From assembly GCA_000469685.2 (NCBI GenBank), contig LS997563.1, positions 32,421,968-32,485,967 of the forward strand: a stretch of DNA of 64,000 bases. The letters are read 5' to 3'. The DNA is from Haemonchus contortus. Its lineage: Eukaryota; Nematoda; Chromadorea; Rhabditida; Trichostrongylidae. Position numbers and translations under genes: made by a program. Every line of letters starts with the position of its first letter. The first letter of the stretch is position 1. Of the stretch, positions 1 to 12,200 are shown in pieces. The notes under the pieces were generated by a model, which saw only the letters and a list, made by a program, of their open reading frames with translations, had not been told where the DNA came from and did no database searches.

Positions 1-111
1 TCTGGCGCTGTATAAAGCAGTTGTTATTGGGCATCGAGAAGCAGTAACTCGTTTTCGGACTGTGTGGGTGCCTCAAGAAATTTGAAGCAAATCTACGAAA
101 GAAGTGCCTAC

Positions 112-215
112 CTGGCAACCTCAACACGAGACCATCGTCCAGGAATCAATGGTGTAGGATGAGTGAGCGTCACCAGCCCTGAGCCAAGATTCATCATCAC
201 TTGGACGTGTCGATC
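112..215 (-). CDS. Exon 15: laminin-G C, G-R-W strand; gene continues off window
   Basis: Acceptor tgcttccctag, donor gtaggc, 104 nt. Encodes V-Q-V-M-M-N-L-G-S-G-L, then I-P-G-R-W-S-R-V-E-V-A. Ser replaces the usual His after Trp. It ends with two bases of a split codon. The remaining strands of domain C must lie left of position 1. Confidence 0.8.
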
Positions 216-3200
216 CTAGGGAAGCATGAGATTTTTCTCGGAATATTAATTCTACGGAATAAATAACAGTTCTTACCGGAGTTATAAGCAGTCGGAAGAA
301 ATCGGCTGTGACTCCATTCTCACCAGCGAACACCAGTAACTGCAACGAGAGCAGTTGTAATCACGCAAGCAGCTACGACCCGAAAGCTCATCTCACCTGG
401 CTTCTTAGTGGCGATGTGGTATCCGTCACATTACTTAACTTGACATTAATTTCCATTTTCAGAGTATCTCCCGTTACTCTAAAAACAAGTCAATAGATGC
501 GCATTTGTAACCAGTGATCGTGGAACTTACTGATCCATTTGCTCGGCTTTTTTGAGCTCTAAATATGAGTGCCCCGAGAACCGCATTGTGAGCAGCCGTT
601 TTGTTTCTGAAATAATGAAGTAAAAGAGGAATCAAAAGCAATGCTGGAGAAGTTAGAAAGTAAGAGGCTCGCCTTGTTCACAAGTCTTTCCATGCTTCGG
701 CCATTCACACAGACATACAAATTCGTCGTTCGTAGAGCTGCAGGAGCGGGGACAGCCTGCGGCTGCACACGGATCGGCTCCACATTCCCGAATGTGCTGG
801 CCATGCTCAGGCCGAAAAGCGATCGACCGTCCATTGAGGCGTATCTGAGAACAGGGTGCAGGTTATTGGGAGCGGTTGTACGAAATGAGGACGAATGGCT
901 AAATTCCGCATGAACTCGCTCAGCAGAAGCTATCAGTTCGCTTTTTCCTATCATTGTCGGTTCTCACGGAACTCGGTCACTAGCTTTTCCTAGCATGTAT
1001 AGGTCAACAGGTGCCATAGCGATTATAGCGTATGGACTTGGTCAGTAGGTTATGTCAATCTGGATAGTACGGATCATGAAGGTTTCTGATATGACTACAT
1101 ACTTATATTGGACGGACTAAAGGTGAATGATTCGAAGCACCACCCTCCTCATCCTTTTCTGGTTCACGTTCCAACTTTCGCCTCCTTAACAGCCTTGAGA
1201 CAAGTATGAAGAATGTATTCAGAGTTGAAAATGACCACTACTTAGAACGCTCCCACATACCCACTCTCAGAGAAAATTGGAACTCTGCTTATCGATCGAA
1301 TCTATTTTTTATTCCATTTTCCATGTGCTCGATATTTTACCCGCACAAAAGCTTCTGATTCCCTTCCCCTTCCTCTCCCCCTCACAGGTGTTTGAGCAAA
1401 AATATCCATTTCCTAGAGCGGAACTACTTTTTCACTTTTTCGCACCAATGCGATCATATTTAGTAGCTCCCTGCGCTCCAGCCCTCGGCCTTGAAGACTT
1501 TGGACACATTTGAGTGACGTCTTCATTGTCGAACCTAATTTTTTATGCATTTGCGTACTCATCTGTTTTTTAGCAGTGCCAGATACTTTTAATGTCAGCA
1601 GACTCTCCTGTGTTGTAAGAAAAGGTCATGATATCCAATTAAATCATTTTTCCCAAATTTTTTGCCTGGAAGTAGTCTTTTTCCTACGTCTGGGCTTAGA
1701 ATACGAGAGATCATTGGTGCTTTCAGTATATTCGATCTTCTGTTTGTCGATCTAGCTTGCCGGTCTAGTTTTGACAGAGCACCTCTTGTACGTGCTCGGT
1801 TACTGTAGCTCGACAATGCGGGAAAAGTTGTGGTAAAGCCTCCCAGAGTACGGTCCTAGGGTGCCAGCGCTTAGATTGGAGGCAATATTAGAGCAGCGTA
1901 TAGCACGTGTAATGGTATGGTAATCCTCAATGTGATGGGTCCCTTTCATCGGTTGGCAATCACCTCGCGATCGCGAATAGGTCCATAGCGCACGAGATGT
2001 TCATCAGGTTCCTATGGTAATCCTCATTGTGATGGGTCCCTTTCTTTGGTTGGCAATCGCCTCGCTATCACGAATAAGTCCATAGGCGTGAGATATTCAT
2101 CAGCTATCAGCCACTTTCTTTTCCACTAACGCTGCCCTCGACTACCATTTCCAATCTCGTTGCCAGGAACGCTTTTTTTGCATTCATCACCTTAACACGC
2201 TTATCTCGATGCTGTGGCTTCCGTGACGCGAACTCGTTTCCTAGGTTTCTGGTTATTAACAGCCCCAAAAAATCCAATGAGAAACTTCTAGACCCCTTCT
2301 CAAGAGTTGAACAAAGTATGTTATGCTAGCATGCTTGAATGCTTCTCTGAACGATAAGAAGGGTTCATAAAAAATTTTTCCTCAGCCTTGCTAGTATATT
2401 GAGCAAAGAGACATCAGCTGCGGATCTTGGACCTTTGGCTCACCTTTTTCATGCATCCGTGAAATCCCGAGACCAAAGCGACGTGTGGAGGTAAGTCACC
2501 GTCGTATCCACCAATGTACAACATTCCTGGTTCGGTGAGTGGGCCACGAATTGACATTAACTGTGATTCCACCCATGACTGACGATCAACCTAAATTTGT
2601 AGAATTTCTCCTGATGAGGCATGGAATATGGGAGTATGAGATGGTGGGCAACAACGAACTTTCATGAGTATCCCTTTGCCGGTTCTCCAAATTTCTGCGC
2701 GATGCCATTGGTGAAGTGTGATCGGTGACTCTGACCTGAAAATGATTACGGCGATTAGAAAGTTGCCACCTTTTGTGAGCAAAAGGATGAACAGACGATG
2801 GGAGTGGAGAACACGTTTTTATCAAGATATCCAGAATAGAGCTTGGAAGTTTTCGGGAATCTCTATTGGTCCCTCAAAAATGAGGCAAAATTCAGCAAAA
2901 GCTGCTAGCGCTACTAAGCAGTAACAGCTTGACGTCAACCGTTGGATCGGTGTTTTTACTATTCCTTCACGATCTATATTCCAGTACAGATTGACCTGAA
3001 CAACAGCTGGCATTGGACTGAACATCCAGGGATGCGACATGATGGCAGATTAGATAGCCCCCTATCTAGATCAGCTCTACACCTTTTTCCAGAAGAAAGT
3101 CCTCCAGACGCGTTCCCTTGTACTGGTGACTAGCTTTCCAGCAGATAGGCACCTCCTACGCAACGTTCCCACATCCCCTACAGTTTGAAAATTCTAGCTG

Positions 3201-6200
3201 TACCGAGCTGCGTGCTTCCGTCCCCTCCAAATCGAGCCGATCCCACTTTGACCGTGTTTGTGGGCATAGCAATTGAAAATGAATGTTAGGGAGCCCTGAG
3301 CGGTACCAGGATCTATCTGCTCGAATTGAGAGCCCCCTGACAACAACCCGTAAATGGAACGCGAATGATTGACCATTTGTTTACGGAAAGACATGCTTCG
3401 GAACAAACAATTTATGGGATTTCGCTAACGTTTGCAATTGTGATGGGTAGCTTTGGTAGTGGGAAGGAAACGGAGAAGCAACCCAAGCAACAGCAAACAT
3501 TCCACGAGAAATTACGAAAACTATGAGTGGGTGGGAAATACTGTAGAACGTATACCATCTCTGTAGAAAATTCTCTCACGAAGAGTGAGTAAAACTGGTT
3601 CTATCTAGACTATACCAGTTAAGAGAACGAGTTTTTTTCGGGTTCATTGCTGGACGTTCCTCGTTTTTGTATTGAATTGCCAAAAATTTCTATTAATCAC
3701 CAAAAACTTTTTTCCTGATGGCAGGCTTAGTGCGATAATTTCGTATTCATTGTTTACCCTGAGGATGAGCTTAGCGTGTGAATTCTTCCACTTGGCTGGC
3801 CGAAGAAAAAGGTACAGCCGTACTTGGCGGTTACACATTTGGTTTACAATACTTCAGAGCTTCACCAATCTTCAACTCAATACCGATCAATACCTAACAT
3901 TTGCATTTGCTCAGGAAGTTTCTATTTTACGCAGGGCTAATTCCTAGTGTTAGAGGCCGAGGTCTTCTGAAGATTGAATTAAAAGAAATCTGGTCTGTTC
4001 CTTCGATTTTTCCCCCGGCGAAGAGGAAAAGAAAAGAATCAGATAAAGTTCGACCGGAAAAATACGATGGGTCAACCAATCGAGTTCCCACCGGAGCCCC
4101 AAAGCCGGAGTTTCTTGTAATATAATGCTGGCACCGAATGCCCACGGTCGAACGAATCGTTGACAGTGGCAACCACCTCGCGTGTCGAGAAGTTTAATTC
4201 CCCATGAAAAACTCATTTTCTCAGACTCTGCGTTTATTCGTTTAGCATTAATGCGGGCTTTCTGTGAGCTCGTCGCTTCTCTGTAGCTATTACCATAAAA
4301 ATTCTGTTCCCCGAGTACCTCCTTATGATTCTGTGAAATACACTGCGATCTGGATTACCAGAAGGCTATAACCTTTGAATATGTCCTTGCCCGTAATAGG
4401 CTTCTTAAGATTGGCTTCAAATCGACCATTTCTGCAATACTATATCAATAAAATGTCCCCAATACTTGCCCCAGTTATGGCCACTTCTTAGGGTGGCGAC
4501 GACAATTATTGGGTTCCCGACTTACCTTGGAAAGCTGAGAAAACTCAATCAGCTTCTTTCGGGCGGATAATTGATGCTATTACTTATGGCAGTCGAGGCA
4601 GGGACGTCGAATGCACTGGAGACGTAGCCGTCACCAGTCATTTATTGGAATTCGCTTTTGTTTAAGAAATAAGGCTATGCCCCATTTGAATAATGGCATC
4701 GCCTTGTGGAAATATCTGGGGGATAAAGACCAGCTGGAGCTCTACATGCATTGGAGACAACTGCTCAGTGGGGAAATTTTTCAAATTGGGAAGGCAGTGA
4801 ATATTCTGAAGGTCCCAAGAGTGCACCAATGATATAAAATTCTTAACAGAAGATTGAAGCCCTCAGTTCCCTCGTGTTAGCTATTTGATAGAATTACCCC
4901 TTGGTTTTTTCACGAGTTCGAATAGAAACAGAATGGTAGACATAACTGGTCCCCTTGAGAAAAGCATCCAGGCTTTCGAAGGGTTCTTCTTTATTTCGGA
5001 CAGTTTTGATCGCTTCTTGAGAGACGATCCTCTCCGCTCGTGGAAACTCTGAGGAATGCGATGAGCCTCGAATCCAAATAAACACGAAAATTGGGTTATG
5101 GCTTATATGAGGACCAGCTGGAATGATACGGTAGGCTTAGCCATGATGAGCTTCTCATAAGAACATGTGGTTTTTTTCTTGTTGTGATGGGAAGGAGAAT
5201 TCGCTGGGGAACGGGTGTTTAGGGAAGCGGCGTCGCTGATGAGCTGCACACGCAAATAACACAACAACGTCGCGGGTTTTTGATGAATGTGCCCTTCATG
5301 GGAGGATAAGAAGGTCGAATGCTGTTGTTCTGTTCTTTCTGTTTGGAATTGGATGGGAGTCAGAGTGGGAGCACAGATTCCTTCACTTGAATCAGGGTTA
5401 CTTCGGGAATTTACCAAAATTTTCCCTATACACACCTTCCCCCCCCCCCCCCCACCTCCTTTAGTCACAGACACGTTCTATAGCAAAAATCGTTGCACCC
5501 TGTAAGAATCCAAATATTTCCTTTCATTCCATGTTACAGGGAACGCTTACGTGTGGGTAGCCCGACAGCTCGAAACTTTTAGATCTGCTCGAAACATATG
5601 AGGCCGTAGTTCTGCTGAAGATGAAGTCGCATGCGAAAAACGGTGTCGCTTGCAAAGCTCTTGCAGCTACACCAATGAGTTTCGCTCAAAATGCTGGGGT
5701 TCCACTCTTTCACTTCTCATTATTCACTTGTTCTTGGAAGGCTTCAGGCATTACATATGCTTGAAGACGTATAGCTCGAGGAGGGACAGTCAGAAAAAGG
5801 CGAGTAGTGTTTTGTTTGAGCTCGGGGCTTCACCTCGGGATGCTTGTCGAGAACCTCAGAATGAAACAAAAAGCTTGAATAAATATGAAGCCTTCAGCTC
5901 TTCCAACTCAGCAACAACCAGTGCCTACGATCGAGTCCACAGGTGGCATTGTGATTGCAAAACTTGCAAATGAAAAAGTCATTACGAAAGAAGCAGGTCA
6001 CCATTACTTTTTCTAAGTTCGCCTCTAGCAGCAAAGTCCTTGGAAGATTTGAGCATCACAAGTGCACGGTGAAACGAACGGGCGACGAAAAGCAATCTCA
6101 CATTTTTCCAGTGGGCGAGCTCCTTCATCTGTCTCAGGGGAAAATTAGCTGCCAACGTTGGCGGGAGAACGTTTCTGACGTTTCAGCAAAAAACCAAAAT

Positions 6201-9200
6201 TGATGGGTTCAAAATTGACGTTGAGTTGCTCAAAACTTCGGGAAATGGTGTCTCTTTACTGCTTTGCGATACTTTCTCTCAAAATGGGTCCGCAGCAGAC
6301 ACGAAACGTGTCGCCAAAAGCAAATTGTTTTCACTTGCCTCAGTATAGCCGTATCGGCACCCATTGTTACTTGGACGTTGACGTAGCCTCTCTCCATAAA
6401 CACTGCCAAATATCTGCCCATGTCTTGCCAGTAAAACAGCAGACCGGCATGTTGATTCGGCTTGAAATTGATCCGTAAATCGAGATAATCGACGATATCT
6501 GCAGGAGCTGGTACGGTGAAGTGGGAAGCTCCGGAAAACTCTGCGACTTTTAGCACCGGCAACGGCAGCAGATCAACAGATGGTGTCGTGGTGTCTACTG
6601 AATTCCCTGAAATACTATTATTGACGAACTGAAGGCGGCTTTCCCATTAGGAGACCCTACTAAGTTGGTGTAAAAAAGTTACAAAGGGCATTCCAAGAGA
6701 ATAGCTGGAATGGCATGTTTCCTCCCTCAATAAACAAACAGCAGAACTCTCGTTAATCTTTCAAGCAAAAAAGGGCACAGGAACGCCTCGAAGTCATTCC
6801 AGCTATAGTTGGTAGGATTCTTAAGCGCTAGAAGTCTATTCATCCATATATAGAGGAGCAGGAACTCACCAAAGTGTGCCTTCGAAGTAGCATGAGTAAC
6901 AGTTGTTGGCTTGGCAGTAGTTGCGAGACGGGTTGTCGTGAACGGCTGAATCCCATTCACTTCGGCTAAAACACGCTCAGATACGAGCCGTTCAAGGAAC
7001 ATCCTGTAGTAGTCATACGGTAGGGTTTCATGACTGGGAATGACCAGCAGTAAGAGGATGCTGATCACCCGCCACATCTCACGACATTTGAGGGAGAACG
7101 AGAGCTGCGAGGAAACGGCCACGCCACGCCCCCCGAAGCACCTTGTTGAGCGGGGGAAGAAAGAACCCGTGAGGGGTAGTTTCAGTTGGGTATACCATAA
7201 ACAGGATGTCACTCACAAAGTGCACTTCTGCTCTTAGAACTATGCTGATAGAGTTGTCCCGTTGATAAGTCGATCTCTCGAATTTTTGGCTGTGGAGCAG
7301 TCTGGGTCTGAGTAATTGGATTGCAGTATTCTGAAATTGTGAAGATCTTCTTAGCAAATTGCTTTAACTGGTTCAGAAGCATGACATGATTGTGATGGCA
7401 AAAAAACGACTCTGGACAAAAAGTATGAGACAGTCGTCGGTGATGACTGAATGACGGGACTGAATTTGATTTGTTCTGAAAATGCAATCACACCTAAATC
7501 TTGGAGGTTCACTGCAGTGTTCACTTCATTCTCAGTATCGAGGAGGACGTCGTTATTGATAATGAGCTAAAAGACTTGCATTAGAAAGGAACAGTGAAAG
7601 CACGTAATCAGTGCGACGACTTGCAGAAGTTCACCTTCCTCACGCAGCCATGAAATCCGTTCGTAGTGCCAACTTTGCTGTCCAGAGCTTCGATTCGTGA
7701 GGGAGCTCCTCCGACGAATACTCCTTCATCCATCGAAATTCCCTTGTAGAACTGAAAAAGCCAAATATCGAGGTTGCAGCTATAAACAGAGTAACCGATC
7801 CCACTCGGAAAGAGTCCTCAACGTGAAATATGTTTGAAATCTTATAGACCCGTATTTGTCTACATTTTCCTTCGAGGAAGTCATGAGAACACAATCGACA
7901 ACCATGGGAACGAACACAAGTTGAAAGAAATACGAAGCGCCCAGGGTTTCTCTCACATTCATTCAGGTGACTTCAGTTCCCTCTCACATTGTTTGCTCTC
8001 CCTCCAAAAAAACGAATGCATAGGTGGGGCTCCACTCGGTGAATGACTCCTTCCTATCAGTGGGGGATGGAAGAGCAAAGAGTCTCGTCGTTGCTAACGA
8101 TTCTTGCGTCAAGAACGCAACCCACTCGATGTAGTAGATAGAAGTATTAGGTTGTGCAGGAATTTTCAACCGAAATTTCGCAACATTATGAGTTGGTTTT
8201 CCTTGGGAATTTCTAAAAGCTCCCATGGGATTCTTGTGTGAGGGTTCTACACACGCGTACACGCACAACGATACGGCTGCCTCCTTCTTGCATATTTGAC
8301 AATAATGACCAAAACGTGTCTACCCTTGTTCGGCACATTGTTCATTTTTGAGAGTTCTAGTCCGAACGCACCCTTAGAGCCTCTTCTGAAGGTCAGCGTG
8401 CGCCTCGTTCCAACTCTTCAAAACCGGGGACCGAAGTTGAGCTTCGCTGGACAGAACTACTGCAGAACAGCATCCATATTAAAGAGCGCGATATTTAGCT
8501 GCCACCATCAACTGCTCAAAGACTACAATAGACGTAGCCAACGATCTTCGAAAAATGGTGAAAAATGTCAGCCAGTGGCTACCTCAACAGCAATTGCCAG
8601 AGACGTTCGGATATCTGCATTAAGGCTTCCGAAATCTCATTTTTCATTGACTGGACACCATTATTGAGATTGGAAACAGGGGCCTTAACGCTAACCACAC
8701 CTGCGTTGCCTGGTCTGCTCGCCATGAAATGCCGGCATATTCCATTGCAAAGACTGTTAAACACGGTACGCAAGGAGTATCATAAGCTAGAAAAAATTTG
8801 CTAGCTGCATGGTAGTGCGCATTCTTACATGGCACAAAGAATTTTCAGAAATTTCTGGAACCACGATGGAAATTCTGTCACAATCATCGTAGAGCCGGAT
8901 CGAAGCGACTACCACTTCTTCTGATCGCTTCAGCATCATCTGAAGCCGAGGTGTTACGATGATAATGACCACATCGCGAACAGCCTTCGAGTTTTCTTGG
9001 TCTCATGGTTTACGAAGTCATATGAGCTTTACGGAGCCGAAGGAATCTGTGGTCTCATGTAATCAGATTGAAACATTGTTTTTTTTGAAACTTCGCCTGT
9101 TTCCGCAGACACTTTCCGCACCCACTTCTGGTCACATAATTGTAAGAAAAACTTGGTCTTAGACTATTTTTTCTAACAAATCTAACAAAACTACAGTACA

Positions 9201-12200
9201 TCACGCCCGAACCTTCACCCAAGACATATCATAATCAGAGGTGGTTGATCTCAATAATCTAACATTGACCATTCTAAATGAGTTCTAAATGAGGACTAAT
9301 CTTCGATTTGGTATTTCATTTTGAAAGGCCTTCCAAGTGGAAAAGGCTACATAAAAACAAGCCTTTGAACTTTCATGGATTCAATTTCGAAAAATCTGAC
9401 CATACGATAAAGCAAGGGTGAAGCAAATGGCATTGAAACAAGGGAAAGATACCTAGTTCGTTAGCTTCCACCTCGAATGTGGTGAAAACGCCATCAGCAA
9501 TAACTTGGTATTCAATCAGGTGTTGGTGCTACCGCTTTTGTGGTTTAAGAACCAGCTACTCTACCAGTATCCTCCTCTATGCAGACCTAGCTCCCATCAG
9601 TCAGTTATTTGGTACCAAACTCATCTGAGAATGCTAAAACACGGTTTACAGTGGAAGAAGCAAGAAGCTTCGCACCTCCACAGCATAAATACTCAGTACC
9701 AATCATTATCATCTAAGCACTGCGGTAATTCTGCGTGAAAATCTTGCCCACGGTGCATCTGAAAACGGCACCGAAGAGGTCAACCTTTTCTAAATTCAAC
9801 CGGGAGGAGGCGGTGTAAGGGCAAGCGACGCACTATTGCACGCACGGTAAGGTGATCCAACCATGGATCGGTACACGCAAAAACTATGGAACGAAGTCAT
9901 TCACCTCGCAAGAATTAGTTCATTTTTACCAGGCTTGTCGTGGAGAGCAGAATCACCCACTTGTTCTTGAGTTCGCCCCTGGATCATTGAATGGGGACCA
10001 TTGTAGGCCTAATAGTTATTGAAAACGTTTCTACGATTCTCAGAATCGTAGAAACGTTTTCAATAAGTAAATAAGATAAGCGTATCTCAAACCGGGGTTG
10101 ATTAATGCAACAAGACTTCATCCTTTGTCCTCTATCCAATAGAGTTACGATCGTATACTGATTACGCCTTCCCCATTCCCGATATTACAGTATACCCGCA
10201 TATTTGAAGCTGGTATACTGTAATATTACGAATATGTCGTAAATAACCTATTTGGAGTAACTTACTTAAGTTTAATGCTGCTGTTATTGTTTCCGAGTGG
10301 AAAAGGATATGATTTGCTCTATATTTCTATGAAAAGTGACACAGCTTGCTCACTAAGGAAGTACATAAGTGCATACACGATAAGCACTGGGAACCAATAT
10401 GAAGTGCTCTGATCTCTTCAGACGTTATACAGGTCTTCTTGGTCTACCCAAGACTTTTTAGAGAGCTATTCTCAAGAGCTATCCTGAAGAGTGTCTAATC
10501 CTTCAACAAAATTCGCTCGGAGTAGGAAACTTTTATGTGAAAGAGTTGTCTGGGGAACGGTAAGAAAAACAGCGAGGTTTTTATCAAAGGTATTATATGC
10601 TTCAAGTAGGCTTCAACTCCATCAACTATCACAAAGAGGCATGTTTCGTGAATCTGCATCATATCACAGCTGAAACAGTCTCCCTTGAGCTATCTCTCTC
10701 ATCAAAAAAGTAATTGTTGTTAAGAAACTTCATGGTTACCCTCACTAAGCCACTCACTAATGTCAAAGAAATTCATCCACTCAAGCCGTCACAAGTTTGG
10801 TGAAGGAGTTGCGATAGGACGGTCTACATTCGTCAACGATGCGGCTCGCCTTCGAAAATTCCAGAAAGGAATGCAAGAGCTACCAGGAATCAATGCTGTC
10901 AAGCTTCAACTTCTAACTGAACAGTCCTTCAACACAAGTTAGTCGCCCAACGAGGGTAGCCGGAACGTAAACGTTTCGAACTGGCCCTTCTGCGTTCCTG
11001 ATCTCACGACGAGGGAAGCTAAATCACACTGTTAGGAGGATTTATGCGTCTCTACTAGTCCATCTCCCTAGACTCTTCTAGACATCTCTCAGACCAGGTA
11101 AAACCTTAGCAGGCCAGTTTCCAGGAATCGAAACGGAATCGACGAAGAAGTGCATCGAATGTTCCTGTCCATTACGTCGCGAAAACTATTAATTAGCGCA
11201 CTCACACCAGAAGCAGCTATAGTTTATTGGCCTTTCTTACTGGTGCCACTGTATTTATTCAATTGTTTATTTCCTGAATTACTTTCGGGGATAGAATAAG
11301 AAAGCTGTTTAGGCCTCAAACGTTACTTTTCTCGACTTCCTTCGAGAATCGTAGCGACGTTCTGGCCTATACAATGAATTGCAGTAACCATCTGATATAT
11401 AATACATGTCAGAGGCAGTGTAAAGGTTGGAATTACTGAAAGCAACGTTGAGGGAAACAATGACGTGGTAAAAATCCCATTATGATTGTTTTTGACAAGT
11501 AGTCTGCCATTTATGTTGGATAAGTTCCCATTTATTTTTGCGCTCTGGTGACTAATTGTGATAAATGGCATTCTTATGATTATGAATACCATCCTACTGT
11601 AAGTCTAATTTTACCTTGTATTTGGCTTCCTAGCAACCAGTTATGAAAGATTCGTGCATATTAGCCTCTGTTTCGGACTTGAAATACAGTAGCGCTCAAA
11701 AGTATTCGGGCAAGCCTTTTCGACCGTAACTTTTTACTCAGTGGAGTAAATCGCATGAAATTTTGACATGTTTAACTGAAGCATATTTTGCACTATCCAA
11801 CACTATTGGACTGCACAGCAGCACTGTCCACTTAACTAAGGGGGAGGCGTTTGTAGACTATGCTGAAAGCAAGTTTGTGACGTCTGCAGTTATTCGGACC
11901 TTTTTCTTCTCTTCTGGGTTCGGCATTAGCGCTCGTACATTCTGCAAAAAAGGAAGAATTTCCAGAAGGGCCATCATTCGTATTTCCAGTTGGTTTTTTG
12001 TTCAAGCCCTTTGGGATATCTGGAACATGATCAGATCGCAGATTAATAGACTAAATGTGCACAATATGTACACCCATGCTACACATATTGAAATTTCGCA
12101 TGATTACATCGAGTAGGAAAGAGATTACGACTGAAAACTACAACTGAAGAAGCAATCCGCCGAATACTTTTGAGCGCTATTGTACTTCCCTGCACTAGCT

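Noticed and set aside
5103..5474. Minus frame starting with a glycine run
   Set aside because: The glycine run is just translation of a poly-C tract at about 5441-5454.
6868..7077. Apparent first exon with start codon and signal peptide for a short secreted laminin-G protein
   Set aside because: The exon at 7330-7217 ends in phase 1 and fits only the acceptor at 6966, which places the ATG and hydrophobic run in an intron. Kept as a possible alternative promoter in the findings.
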